Shown here piece after piece: positions 36,519-44,409 of a stretch of DNA of 64,000 nucleotides (its first letter is position 1; each line of letters begins with the position of its first letter). Position numbers and translations under genes: made by a program. The notes beneath the pieces are model-generated. The model saw only the letters and a program-made list of their open reading frames with translations. It did not search any database and was not told the DNA's origin. Source of the stretch: JACVRM01 sp963755085 (GTDB taxonomy: Bacteria; Actinomycetota; Thermoleophilia; Gaiellales; Gaiellaceae); contig CAVWIN010000003.1 of assembly GCA_963755085.1 (NCBI GenBank), forward strand, positions 248,001 to 312,000, in the 5' to 3' direction.

Positions 36519-39500
36519 CTACGTCCGTTCGATCTGCGGCTCGTCCACGTCGCCGGCGGTTAGTTCGGTGGCGAGCACCTCGCCGGCGACCCAGTCGCCG
36601 TGCTGCTCGACGACGTCGCGCCAGCGCTTCGGAACGACGACCTTCACGCGGTCGCTGATCTCGAAGCCCCGGTCGCGGCGGAGCGTATTCAGCTCGTGGA
36701 TCAGGTCGTACGCGCGGCCCTCGAGCTCCAGCTCGGGGTCGACCGCGGTCTCGACCGCGACCGTGACGCCGTCCTCGGAGGCGACGGCCCAGCCGTCACG
36801 GCCGACAGTCTCGACCAGCACCTCGTCGGGGCCGAGGTCGTGCCCCGAGACGCGCACACCCCCGCCGGGTAGCTGCTCGAACTCACCGGCCGCCAGCGCG
36901 CGGCGGATGTCCCCGAGCGCAGCGCCGAGCTTCGGGCCCAGCACCGGCAAGTTCGGCCTGACCTTCAGCTCGGTGGCCTCAACCGGCCCGAACTCGACCT
37001 GCTTGACGCGCAGCTCGTCGCGCAACTCGTCCTCGTGCGCGGGCAGCGACGGGCCCTGGACGACGAGCCGGCGAAGCGGCTGGCGCTGCTTCAGCCCGGT
37101 CATCGAGCGCGCCTGGCGGCCGAGCTCGACGACCTGGCGCACGGCCGCGATCTCGTCGAGCAGCGCCTGATCGGGCTCGCCCGGCTCGGGCCAGCCGCTG
37201 AGGAAGACGGACGACGCCGCCTCGGCGACCGGCGCACGCACGGCCCGCTGCCAGAGATCCTCGGCCAGGAAGGGCATCACCGGCCCGACCACCCGCACGG
37301 CGGTGACCAGCGCGAACCAGAGGGTCCGCAGCGCGGTCTCATCGCCGTCCCAGAACCGGCGCCGTGAGCGGCGGATGTACCAGTTCGAGAGATCGTCCAG
37401 AAACGCCTCGAAAGCGCGCACGACATTGAACGACAGCGTGTCCTCGTACGCCTGGGTGGCCTCGCAGACGAACGCCCGCGTCCGCTCGACCAGCCAGCGG
37501 TCGAGAACGTTCGGCACTTCGGCCGGCCCGCCCAGGTCATCCCACAACGGACGCCAGTCCGCTGCGTTGCCGTAGAGGACGAGCACGCGCACCGAGTTCC
37601 ACAGCCGCAGGAGCTTGCCCTTGATCTCCTCCGCCGGCCCGAATCCGAAGAGCAGGTTCTGGGTCGGCGGCTGCGCGCAGTACTGCCAGCGCATGACGTC
37701 GGCGCCCATGCGGGCGAACGCGTCGTCGGCGTCGATCATGTTCCCCCACGAGCCGTGCATCTCCCGGCCGTTCTCGTCCAGCATCTTCTCGTAGCCGAGG
37801 ACGCGCTTGAACGGCGCGCCGCCGGTCAGCACGACCGACATGAAGAGCTGCGAGTAGAACCAGAGGCGGATCTGCTCGCGCATCTCCGAGACCCAGTCCG
37901 CGGGGAACCACTGCTCCCAGTAGGCGTGGTCGGGCAGGTCCGCGCCGGTGAGGCCGCGCGCCGCGCCGGTGCCGTAGCCGCCCGGGACCCACTCGTCGTT
38001 GTGCCAGCCGAGCGTCGAGAAGGGGACGATGCCTGCATCCAGCCAGACGTCGCCGACCTCGACGATCCGCTCGACCGCGTCGCCGCACTGCTCGCAGCGG
38101 ATGGGCACGCGGTCGATCCACGGGCGGCGCAGCTCCTCGAGCTGGTCGAGCCCCTCGACCGCCCGCTCCTCGAGCTCCCGCTTCGACCCGATCACGTTCA
38201 GGTGCCCGCACGCGCACGGGTAGAAGGGCAGCGGCAGGCCGTAGTAGCGGCGGCGCGAGATGTTCCAGTCGCCCATGTTGTGCAGCCAGTCGTCCATGCG
38301 CTTGCCCATGTACTCGGGCACCCACTGGACGGTCGAGTTGGCGTCGAGCATCTGCTGCCGGAGGTCGCGCACCGAGATGAACCAGTCGTCGGCGATGCGG
38401 AAGATCAGCGGCGTGTGGCAGCGCCAGCACTCGGGGTAGCGGTGCTCGTACAGGCCCGACTCGACGAGCCGCCCCTTCTCCTCGAGGTTGCCGATGATCT
38501 GCTCGGCCGCCTCGACCGTGGACAGGCCGTGCAGCCAGCCGTAGTCGTCGTAGAAGCGGCCCGACTCGTCGACGGGCGTGAGCACGGGCAGGTCGTAGAC
38601 GCGGCTGAGCTCGAAGTCCTCGGCGCCGGCCCCCGGCGCGATGTGGACGATGCCGGTGCCCTCGTCCATCGTCACCTCGTCCCATCCGATCACGCGGTGC
38701 TCGACGGCCGCACCGGGCGGCAAGTCGTCGAACGGGCCCTCATAGCGCCAGCCGACCAGCTCGGAGCCTTTTAGAACGTCGTCGAAGGACTCGTCGGGAT
38801 ACCGCGGCGCCGCGACCCACTCGCCATTGAGCCGGCGGCCGTAGTCGGCGTCCGGCTTGACCGCCGCGGCGACGTTCGCGGGCAGCGTCCACGGCGTCGT
38901 CGTCCAGACGATCAGCGACTCGCCCGGACGGTCGAGGAGCGGCAGGCGCACGTAGAGCGACGGGTCGGCGCGGTCGACGTAGTTGCCGGCGAGCTCGTGT
39001 GCGGAGATCGACGTGCCGCAGCGCGGGCACCACTCGGTCGCTCGGTGGCCGAGGTAGAGCCAGTCGCGCTCGTGCACCGTCTTCAGCATCCGCCAGACGT
39101 ACTCGATGTTGGTGTCGCTGAAGGTGAAGTAGTCGTTGCCCCAGTCCATCCACATGCCGAGCCGGATGGAGCCCTTGGTCAGCTGGTCGGCCGACCAGAC
39201 GACGACCTCGCGGCAGCGCGCGGCGAACTCCTCGAGGCCGTATTCCTCGATCTCGCGCTTCGAGTTGAGGCCGAGCTGGCGCTCGACGCCGACCTCGATC
39301 CAGAGCCCCTGGCAGTCGAAGCCGTTCTGGTAGCGCTGGTCGAAGCCGCGCAGCGCCTTGTAGCGCTGGAAGACGTCCTTCAGCGTCCGCCCCCACGCCG
39401 TGTGCACCGCGAGCGTCTTGTTCGCGGTCACGGGGCCGTCGAAGAAGCTCCACTTCTCCTTGCCGCGGTTCAGCTCGCGCAGCTGCTCGAACGTGCCCTC

Positions 39501-39581
39501 CCGCTCCCAGAAATCGAGGATCTCGAGCTCGAGCGCGGGATGATCGGGCTTGTCGGGCAGCGGCTCGAATACGTGTTTCAC
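36519..39581 (-). CDS. ileS: Isoleucyl-tRNA synthetase with atypical HIGH and KMSKS motifs
   Basis: 1020 residues, full IleS architecture: catalytic core, CP1 editing domain (IVWTTTPWTLPANVAAAV), zinc-like CxxC clusters (CRHCxTP-like WRCHTP, CACGH, CEQCGD), helical anticodon domain and C-terminal region. The HIGH region reads TLAVHTAWGRTLKDVFQRYK and the KMSKS loop reads DENGREMHGSWGN, both divergent, as in a less-studied IleS subgroup. Start GTG 39581 has TAGACT 6 nt upstream; there is no room for a T-box leader. Convergent with ispH, divergent from thioredoxin. Confidence 0.95.
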   Translation of the reverse strand: MKHVFEPLPDKPDHPALELEILDFWEREGTFEQLRELNRGKEKWSFFDGPVTANKTLAVHTAWGRTLKDVFQRYKALRGFDQRYQNGFDCQGLWIEVGVERQLGLNSKREIEEYGLEEFAARCREVVVWSADQLTKGSIRLGMWMDWGNDYFTFSDTNIEYVWRMLKTVHERDWLYLGHRATEWCPRCGTSISAHELAGNYVDRADPSLYVRLPLLDRPGESLIVWTTTPWTLPANVAAAVKPDADYGRRLNGEWVAAPRYPDESFDDVLKGSELVGWRYEGPFDDLPPGAAVEHRVIGWDEVTMDEGTGIVHIAPGAGAEDFELSRVYDLPVLTPVDESGRFYDDYGWLHGLSTVEAAEQIIGNLEEKGRLVESGLYEHRYPECWRCHTPLIFRIADDWFISVRDLRQQMLDANSTVQWVPEYMGKRMDDWLHNMGDWNISRRRYYGLPLPFYPCACGHLNVIGSKRELEERAVEGLDQLEELRRPWIDRVPIRCEQCGDAVERIVEVGDVWLDAGIVPFSTLGWHNDEWVPGGYGTGAARGLTGADLPDHAYWEQWFPADWVSEMREQIRLWFYSQLFMSVVLTGGAPFKRVLGYEKMLDENGREMHGSWGNMIDADDAFARMGADVMRWQYCAQPPTQNLLFGFGPAEEIKGKLLRLWNSVRVLVLYGNAADWRPLWDDLGGPAEVPNVLDRWLVERTRAFVCEATQAYEDTLSFNVVRAFEAFLDDLSNWYIRRSRRRFWDGDETALRTLWFALVTAVRVVGPVMPFLAEDLWQRAVRAPVAEAASSVFLSGWPEPGEPDQALLDEIAAVRQVVELGRQARSMTGLKQRQPLRRLVVQGPSLPAHEDELRDELRVKQVEFGPVEATELKVRPNLPVLGPKLGAALGDIRRALAAGEFEQLPGGGVRVSGHDLGPDEVLVETVGRDGWAVASEDGVTVAVETAVDPELELEGRAYDLIHELNTLRRDRGFEISDRVKVVVPKRWRDVVEQHGDWVAGEVLATELTAGDVDEPQIERT

Positions 39582-39587
39582 CCCGCC

Positions 39588-39593
39588 AGTCTA
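39588..39593 (-). promoter_or_regulatory. -10 element (TAGACT) of the leaderless ileS transcript
   Basis: On the minus strand TAGACT ends 6 nt before GTG 39581. It leaves no leader and therefore no T-box riboswitch, which actinobacterial ileS genes often carry. Confidence 0.55.
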
Positions 39594-39641
39594 GGAATCT
39601 CCCGGGATTACGACGGCCGACGTTGGCGTTACACCTTGTGT

Positions 39642-39659
39642 GGGAGCGGGAACGCTCCC
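39642..39659 (+). promoter_or_regulatory. GGAA-capped hairpin in the thioredoxin leader
   Basis: GGGAGCG/CGCTCCC forms a perfect 7-bp stem with a GGAA (GNRA-type) tetraloop, 33 nt before the trxA ATG. It could stabilise the mRNA, or the GGGAAC could belong to an ECF-type -35 element. Role not established. Confidence 0.4.
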
Positions 39660-39692
39660 TCACTCAATACTCAGAAGAAAGGAAGCAAATAG

Positions 39693-40010
39693 ATGACAAC
39701 GGCAGCAACCGAGACCACCTTCGACCAGGAGGTCATCCAGAGCGACAAGTCGGTCATCGTCGACTTCTGGGCCGAGTGGTGTGGCCCCTGCCACGCGGTC
39801 TCGCCCGTGCTCGAGCGCATCGTGGACGAGCGCGGCGACGAGCTGAAGCTCGTCAAGGTCAACATCGACGAGGAGCCGGCGCTCGCCCAGCGCTACGGCG
39901 TCGCGTCGATCCCGACCATGATCCTCTTCAAGGGCGGCGAGGCCGCGGCGTTCGCGGTCGGCGCGCAGCCGAAGGGCGCGCTCGAGCGCTCGCTCGGCCT
40001 GACGGCGTAG
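39693..40010 (+). CDS. trxA: Thioredoxin
   Basis: 105-residue thioredoxin with active site FWAEWCGPCHAVSPV (Cys pair ~30 and 33) and the cis-Pro loop VASIPTMILFKGGE. Asp in VIVDFWAEW is present. It reduces protein disulfides and probably peroxiredoxins. ATG 39693 follows a purine-rich site (GAAAGGAAG) and a hairpin-containing leader. The C-terminus is one residue-run shorter than E. coli TrxA. Divergent from ileS; the lipid kinase gene follows at once. Confidence 0.96.
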   Translation: MTTAATETTFDQEVIQSDKSVIVDFWAEWCGPCHAVSPVLERIVDERGDELKLVKVNIDEEPALAQRYGVASIPTMILFKGGEAAAFAVGAQPKGALERSLGLTA

Positions 40011-40801
40011 CAGCCGCGCTCTTCATCAACCCCCGCGCCGGCGGGGGCGACCGAACGGACGAGCTCGTCGAGGCGGCGCGGGCGCGGGGCGTGAGCACGC
40101 GCGTCCTCTCCCCCGACGACGACCCGGCGGAGCTCGCGCGCGCGGCGGGCGACGCCGACGCGCTCGGCATGGCGGGCGGCGACGGCTCCATGGGGGCCGT
40201 CGCCGGCGTCGCCGTCGAGCGCGACCTGCCGTTCGCCTGCATCCCGTTCGGGACGCGCAACCACTTTGCCCGCGACGTGGGCCTGCCTGACGACCCGATC
40301 GAGGCGCTGGCGGCCTTCGCGGGGCCGGAGCGGCGCGTGGACATCGGCCGCGCCGGCAAGCGTGCCTTTCTGAACAACGTGTCGCTCGGGCTCTACGCCG
40401 AGCTCGTCCACCGGCGCGAGCAGCACCGGGGCCGGCGCTACGCCCTCGCCCGGCTGCGCGCCCTCGTCATGCTCGCGCGCGACCGCGGCCGCACGGCCGG
40501 CTTCGTCGTCGACGGGCGGGCCATCGAGGCCCACGTGGTGCTCGTAGCGAACAACGCCTACGAGCTGGACGTGTTCGACGTCGGCGAGCGCCAGCGCCTC
40601 GACGAGGGCCGCCTCTGCATGTACGTCGCGCACGGCTGGCGGCCGCGCACCTGGGAGGAGCGCTCGTGCACGCAGGCGACGATCGACGTCCCGGGCCACC
40701 GTGTGCGGGCAGCCGTCGACGGGGAGCCGGCGCTCTTCGACACGCCGCTCGAGTTCAGGGTCGAACCGGGAGCCCTACGCCTGCTGGTTCCACACGCGTA
40801 G
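40007..40801 (+). CDS. Diacylglycerol kinase-family lipid kinase (start codon unclear)
   Basis: About 264 residues. AALFINPRAGGGDRTDELVEAARARG, nucleotide-binding GMAGGDGSMGAVAGVAVERD, IPFGTRNHFARDVGLP and NNVSLGLYAELVHRRE identify a DAGK catalytic-domain (YegS/BmrU-like) kinase, phosphorylating a lipid such as diacylglycerol or sphingoid base. The conserved N-terminus begins at 40007, where the only codon is GTA overlapping the thioredoxin TAG; no ATG, GTG or TTG lies upstream in frame. An unusual start or a miscalled base (GTG or ATG) is likely. Confidence 0.87.
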   Translation, partial: VAAALFINPRAGGGDRTDELVEAARARGVSTRVLSPDDDPAELARAAGDADALGMAGGDGSMGAVAGVAVERDLPFACIPFGTRNHFARDVGLPDDPIEALAAFAGPERRVDIGRAGKRAFLNNVSLGLYAELVHRREQHRGRRYALARLRALVMLARDRGRTAGFVVDGRAIEAHVVLVANNAYELDVFDVGERQRLDEGRLCMYVAHGWRPRTWEERSCTQATIDVPGHRVRAAVDGEPALFDTPLEFRVEPGALRLLVPHA

Positions 40802-41275
40802 GACCTCGGCAATGTGGAACGCGAGGTTGCCGGGCAGCTCGTCGCGGCCGAACCAGCGCAGCTCCTCGACGTCGTCGTCGGGCCGCGGCTCGCCGGCCGT
40901 GATCCGCGCCGTCCAGTAGAGGTTGATCGTGGCCAGCGCATCCTCCGCGTCGCCGTAGCGGTCCATCCACACGCCGAGGAGCTCGCCGGGCTCGATCTCG
41001 ACGCCGGCCTCCTCGCGGAGCTCACGCCGCAGCGCGTCGAGCGGATGCTCGCCCTCCTCCAGGAAGCCGCCCGGCAGATCCCAGAAGCCGGCGAAGGGCT
41101 CGTGCTTGCGGCGCGCGAGCAGGACGCGGCCGTCGTCCACGATGACCGCCGACGCCGTGGGCTTCGAGCTCGCGTATGCGACGAAGCCGCAGCGCGGGCA
41201 TTCCTTCCGCGCGTCGTCGCCGCCAAGCTCCGCCGCGCAGCGCGGACAGTGCCTCCAGGCGGCAAGCTCGGCCAC
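40775..41275 (-). CDS. NUDIX hydrolase with N-terminal zinc ribbon
   Basis: 166 residues. Zinc ribbon CPRCAAELGGDDARKECPRCGF (residues ~11-35), then NUDIX domain with box GFLEEGEHPLDALRRELREEAGVEIE (GX5EX7REUXEEXGU fits). The layout is like the C-terminal half of NudC-type NADH pyrophosphatases, but it lacks their SQPWPFPxS element, so the substrate is uncertain (nucleotide diphosphate derivative). GTG 41275 is preferred: TATTGT lies 7 nt upstream, and longer readings would overlap the divergent gene. Confidence 0.87.
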   Translation of the reverse strand: MAELAAWRHCPRCAAELGGDDARKECPRCGFVAYASSKPTASAVIVDDGRVLLARRKHEPFAGFWDLPGGFLEEGEHPLDALRRELREEAGVEIEPGELLGVWMDRYGDAEDALATINLYWTARITAGEPRPDDDVEELRWFGRDELPGNLAFHIAEVLRVWNQQA

Positions 41276-41295
41276 CTCGGCAACAATAGGGCCGC

Positions 41296-41667
41296 ATGAG
41301 CCCGCGCATGGCACCCGCCACCATCGCCGAGCTGTCCCGAGTCGGCCTGCTCGCCGAGCTCCCCGGCGAGAAGCTCGGCGAGCTCGCCGCTGCCATGCAG
41401 CGCGAGTATGTGCCCGCCGGAACGGAGATCGTGCGCGAGGGTGAGTTTGGCTCGCGCTTCTACGTCGTGCTCGCAGGCCTGCTCTCGGTCACGCAGGACG
41501 CGCGAGGGGAGCGTGCGCTGTTGCGGCCCGGCGACTACTTCGGCGAGGTCGCCCCGGCGATGGGCATCCGCCGCACGGCGAGCGTCCGCGCGGTCACGCC
41601 CGCCACGGTTGCCAGCTGCGACCGCGCCACCTTCGACGAGTTCGTCAAGCCGCTCTTCACCGGCTGA
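41296..41667 (+). CDS. Stand-alone cyclic-nucleotide-binding domain protein
   Basis: 123 residues forming a single CRP-type beta-barrel: LAELPGEKLGELAAAMQREYVPAGTEIVREGEFGSRFYVVLAGLLSV, the phosphate-binding cassette PGDYFGEVAPAMGIRRTASVRAVTPATV and a short C-helix. The RRTAS part matches the R-T/S that contacts cAMP. There is no HTH domain, so it should act by protein contact. The stop overlaps the ATG of the glutaredoxin-like gene (TGATG). A cyclase gene lies at 47437. Confidence 0.88.
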   Translation: MSPRMAPATIAELSRVGLLAELPGEKLGELAAAMQREYVPAGTEIVREGEFGSRFYVVLAGLLSVTQDARGERALLRPGDYFGEVAPAMGIRRTASVRAVTPATVASCDRATFDEFVKPLFTG

Positions 41668-41984
41668 TGCTCGAGTTCTTCCAGGCCGAGTGGTGCCCGT
41701 ACTCGCACCGTGTGCGCGAGCGGATGACGGAGCTCGGCATCGACTTCATCGCGCGCCAGGTGCAGCCACGCCGCTCGCTGCGCGACGACATGGAGCAAGA
41801 GATCGGCACCCGTTCGATCCCAGCGCTCAAGACCGAGGACGGGCGCGTGATCGAGGGCGACGTCGAGATCATGGCCTTCCTCGCCGAGAACTACGGGAAA
41901 GGCGAGGAGTGGGAGCAGGGCCACCAGGCGATGGAGCTCCGCCACCCGACGCTCCGCCAGGGCGCGTCACGCGACCCCGCGTAG
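41667..41984 (+). CDS. Glutaredoxin-like / GST N-terminal domain protein
   Basis: 105 residues. LEFFQAEWCPYSHRVRERMTELGIDFIARQVQPR has the CPYS active site (CPYC with the second Cys replaced by Ser, a monothiol form), and GTRSIPALKTEDGRVIEGDVEIMAFLAENYG has the TxxIP cis-Pro and GSH-contact ED/GD segment. Likely a monothiol glutaredoxin-type oxidoreductase. Translationally coupled to the cyclic-nucleotide-binding protein and convergent with the beta-lactamase-like gene (18-bp overlap). Organisms of this type often use mycothiol or ergothioneine, so the thiol partner is uncertain. Confidence 0.85.
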   Translation: MLEFFQAEWCPYSHRVRERMTELGIDFIARQVQPRRSLRDDMEQEIGTRSIPALKTEDGRVIEGDVEIMAFLAENYGKGEEWEQGHQAMELRHPTLRQGASRDPA

Positions 41985-42788
41985 CTCCGCGGCCACAGCG
42001 TCCGAGTAGGGCGGCCAGGCCTCCTTGGCCCACTCGCCGAACTCCAGGTCGGTGAGCACGCCGAGCGCCGACTCGAGCTCGGGATCGACCCAGAGGAACG
42101 TGCCCGAGCCTCCGAAGTGGCCGAACGCGCGCGGCGAGACCGCCGTCCCCATCCAGTGCCCGGGCTTGGCGTCGCGGATCTCGAACCCGAGCCCCCAGTC
42201 GTTCGGGCTCATCCGGCCGAAGTCCGGCAGCACGCCGTCGAGCCCCGGGAAGGCGACCCCGGTCGCCTCGGCGAGCGTCTCCGGTGCGACGATCGTCGGC
42301 GCCAGCAGGTCGCGGCCGAGCCGGAGCAGGTCGTCCAGCGGCCCCCACAGGTCGGCCGCCGGCGAGCCCCGCAGCTCGCTCCGCGTCATCCCGAGCGGCT
42401 CGAGCACGGCCTCGCGCAGGTACTCGGCGAAGGGGATCTCCGCGGCGTGCGCGACATGCTCCGCGACCTGCTCGAAGCCGACGTTCGAGTAGATACGTCG
42501 CGTGCCCGGGCGCGCGAGCGTGCTGCCGTGGCGGTCGAACGGCAGCCCGGAAGCGTGGGCGAGCAGGTGCCGCACGGTCGAGCCGTCGGGCCCGGCCGGC
42601 TCGTCGAGGTCGACGACGCCCTCCTCCGCCGCGACGAGCACCGCGAGCGCGGTGACCAGCTTCGTAATCGACGCCCAGCGGTAGAGGCGCTCCGTGTCGC
42701 CGTGCGTCGCGACGACGCCGTCCGCGCGCACGACGCCCGCCGCGGCGTGCTCGGCCGGCCAGCTGTCGATTGCGGCAAGCGCCTCCAC
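41967..42788 (-). CDS. Serine hydrolase, class C beta-lactamase / D-Ala-D-Ala carboxypeptidase family
   Basis: 273 residues. Catalytic SxxK in YRWASITKLVTAL (Ser ~40, Lys ~43), HLLAHASGLPFD, and YxN in RRIYSNVGFEQVAEHV, then the C-terminal FGHFGGSGTFLWVDPELE (H-x-G of the third motif). No signal peptide, so probably an intracellular esterase or peptidase rather than a secreted lactamase. It is shorter than AmpC. Divergent from the RidA gene, convergent with the glutaredoxin-like gene. Confidence 0.9.
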   Translation of the reverse strand: MEALAAIDSWPAEHAAAGVVRADGVVATHGDTERLYRWASITKLVTALAVLVAAEEGVVDLDEPAGPDGSTVRHLLAHASGLPFDRHGSTLARPGTRRIYSNVGFEQVAEHVAHAAEIPFAEYLREAVLEPLGMTRSELRGSPAADLWGPLDDLLRLGRDLLAPTIVAPETLAEATGVAFPGLDGVLPDFGRMSPNDWGLGFEIRDAKPGHWMGTAVSPRAFGHFGGSGTFLWVDPELESALGVLTDLEFGEWAKEAWPPYSDAVAAELRGVA

Positions 42789-42808
42789 GGGGCGTGCAAG
42801 CTACCGCG

Positions 42809-43192
42809 ATGGAGCGTCGGCGGATCTCCTCAGCGATGGCGATGGAGGGCCAGGTCGGCTACTCACGCGCCGTGGTCGCAGGCCGGCACGTGTACGTCTC
42901 CGGCACCGCGCCCGTGATGCCGGACGGCGCCGACCCGCCAGCGGACGCTTACGGCCAGGCGCGGCGCTGCCTCGAGATCATCCTCGCTGCGCTCGCCGAG
43001 GCAGGGGCGACCGCGCGCGACGTCGTGCGCACGCGGATCTACGTCACGGACGCGGCGCTGATCGGCGAGGCCGGCCGCGCACACGCCGAGATCTTCGGCA
43101 ACGTCCGGCCCGCGACGACCGGCGTCGTCGTCGGGCTGCTCGACCCGCGCTGGCTGGTCGAGATCGAGGCCGAGGCGCTGCTCAGCGAATAG
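42809..43192 (+). CDS. RidA family (YjgF/UK114) protein
   Basis: 127 residues from ATG 42809. VYVSGTAPVMPDGADPPADAYGQARRCLEIILAALAEAGATARDVVRTRIYVTD and ATTGVVVGLLDPRWLVEIEAEALLSE fit the trimeric RidA fold. The Arg/Glu pair of the imine deaminase site is only partly kept (Arg in DPRWLVEIEAEA). It precedes the glutamate-cysteine ligase gene on the same strand by 11 bp. Confidence 0.87.
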   Translation: MERRRISSAMAMEGQVGYSRAVVAGRHVYVSGTAPVMPDGADPPADAYGQARRCLEIILAALAEAGATARDVVRTRIYVTDAALIGEAGRAHAEIFGNVRPATTGVVVGLLDPRWLVEIEAEALLSE

Positions 43193-43203
43193 GCTGCGCA
43201 CCC

Positions 43204-44409
43204 GTGTCGGAGCAGGCATTTCCTCCGTCGATCATGGCCAAGACGCTGGAGCCGGGCGGCAGCGTGCTCGACCACACGTTCGGCAAGGGCGACCCGTACA
43301 CGCTCGGCGTCGAGGAGGAGTACATGCTGCTCGACGGCGAGACGCTCGACCTCGTCCAGCACATCGACACCGTGCTCGCCGCCGTCGCCGGGCACGAGCT
43401 CGAGCCGCGCATCAACGCCGAGCTGATGCAGTCGGTGCTCGAGATCACGACGCCCGTCTGCCGCACGGCCGCGGACGTCGACGGCGCGCTGCGCCAGCTC
43501 CGCACGTACGTGACCGGCATCGCGCACGAGCGCGGCCTGCGCGTCGGCTCGGCGGGCACGCATCCGTTCAGCCTCTTCGAGCGCCAGCGGATCACGGCCA
43601 AGGACCGGTACCGCCAACTCGTCGACCAGATGCAGTACGTCGCGCGGCGGGAGCTGATCTTCGGCATGCACGTGCACGTGGCGGTGGACTCGCCGGAGAA
43701 GGCGATCGGCGTTCTGAACGGATTGATCCCGCAGCTCGCGCCGCTCCTCGCGCTGTCTTCCTCCTCGCCGTTCTGGCGCGGCGAGCCGACCGGGCTCCAC
43801 TCGAGCCGCCAGATGGTCTTTGCCGCGTTCCCCCGCTCGGGGCCGCCGCCGCGCTTCAAGGACTACGCCGACTACGCGAGCGTGATCCACCAGCTGGAGC
43901 GGACCGGCTGCATCGCCGACTACACGCAGATCTGGTGGGACATCCGCCCGCACCCGCGGCTCGGGACGATCGAGGTGCGCATCTGCGACGGCGTCACGCG
44001 CGTGGAGCATGCCGTCGCGATCGCCGCGTATTGCCAGGCGCTCGTCAAGCACCTCTGCGAGGCGATCGACCGCGGCGAGGAGATCCAGACGTACCACCGC
44101 ATCCTCACCACCGAGAACAAGTGGCTCGCGGGCCGCTACGGCCTCCAGGCGCCGATCATGGATCTCGAAACCGGCAAGCGGAACCGCATCCCCGTCGCGC
44201 AGCTGATCCGGCGGACGCTACGGCGGATCGAGCCGCACGCGCGCGAGCTCGGCTCGGAGGCCGCGCTGGAGGGGATCAGCGACATCCTCTCGCGCGGCAA
44301 CGGCGCCGACCGGCAGCTGCGCGTCTTCAACGCGAACCGCGACGTGGTCGAGGTCGTCCGCGAGATCGCGGACACGACCGAGGCCGCGGCCGTTCCCGCC
44401 GCCGCCTAG
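43204..44409 (+). CDS. Carboxylate-amine ligase / glutamate-cysteine ligase family 2 (EgtA/YbdK-like)
   Basis: 401 residues from GTG 43204 (ATG 43234 is an alternative). GCS2 signature PYTLGVEEEYMLLDGETLDLV, EPRINAELMQSVLEITTPVC, VGSAGTHPFSLFERQRIT, FGMHVHVAVDSPEKAIGVLN and WWDIRPHPRLGTIEVRICDGV (metal and substrate site). The family joins glutamate to cysteine or another amine. In an organism with EgtD, a role in gamma-Glu-Cys for ergothioneine is plausible but unproved. TAGGCT lies 8 nt before the GTG. Confidence 0.92.
   Translation: MSEQAFPPSIMAKTLEPGGSVLDHTFGKGDPYTLGVEEEYMLLDGETLDLVQHIDTVLAAVAGHELEPRINAELMQSVLEITTPVCRTAADVDGALRQLRTYVTGIAHERGLRVGSAGTHPFSLFERQRITAKDRYRQLVDQMQYVARRELIFGMHVHVAVDSPEKAIGVLNGLIPQLAPLLALSSSSPFWRGEPTGLHSSRQMVFAAFPRSGPPPRFKDYADYASVIHQLERTGCIADYTQIWWDIRPHPRLGTIEVRICDGVTRVEHAVAIAAYCQALVKHLCEAIDRGEEIQTYHRILTTENKWLAGRYGLQAPIMDLETGKRNRIPVAQLIRRTLRRIEPHARELGSEAALEGISDILSRGNGADRQLRVFNANRDVVEVVREIADTTEAAAVPAAA

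Noticed and set aside
39582..39692. T-box riboswitch upstream of ileS.
   Set aside because: TAGACT lies 6 nt before the GTG and the divergent thioredoxin leader occupies the rest; no T-box sequence is present.
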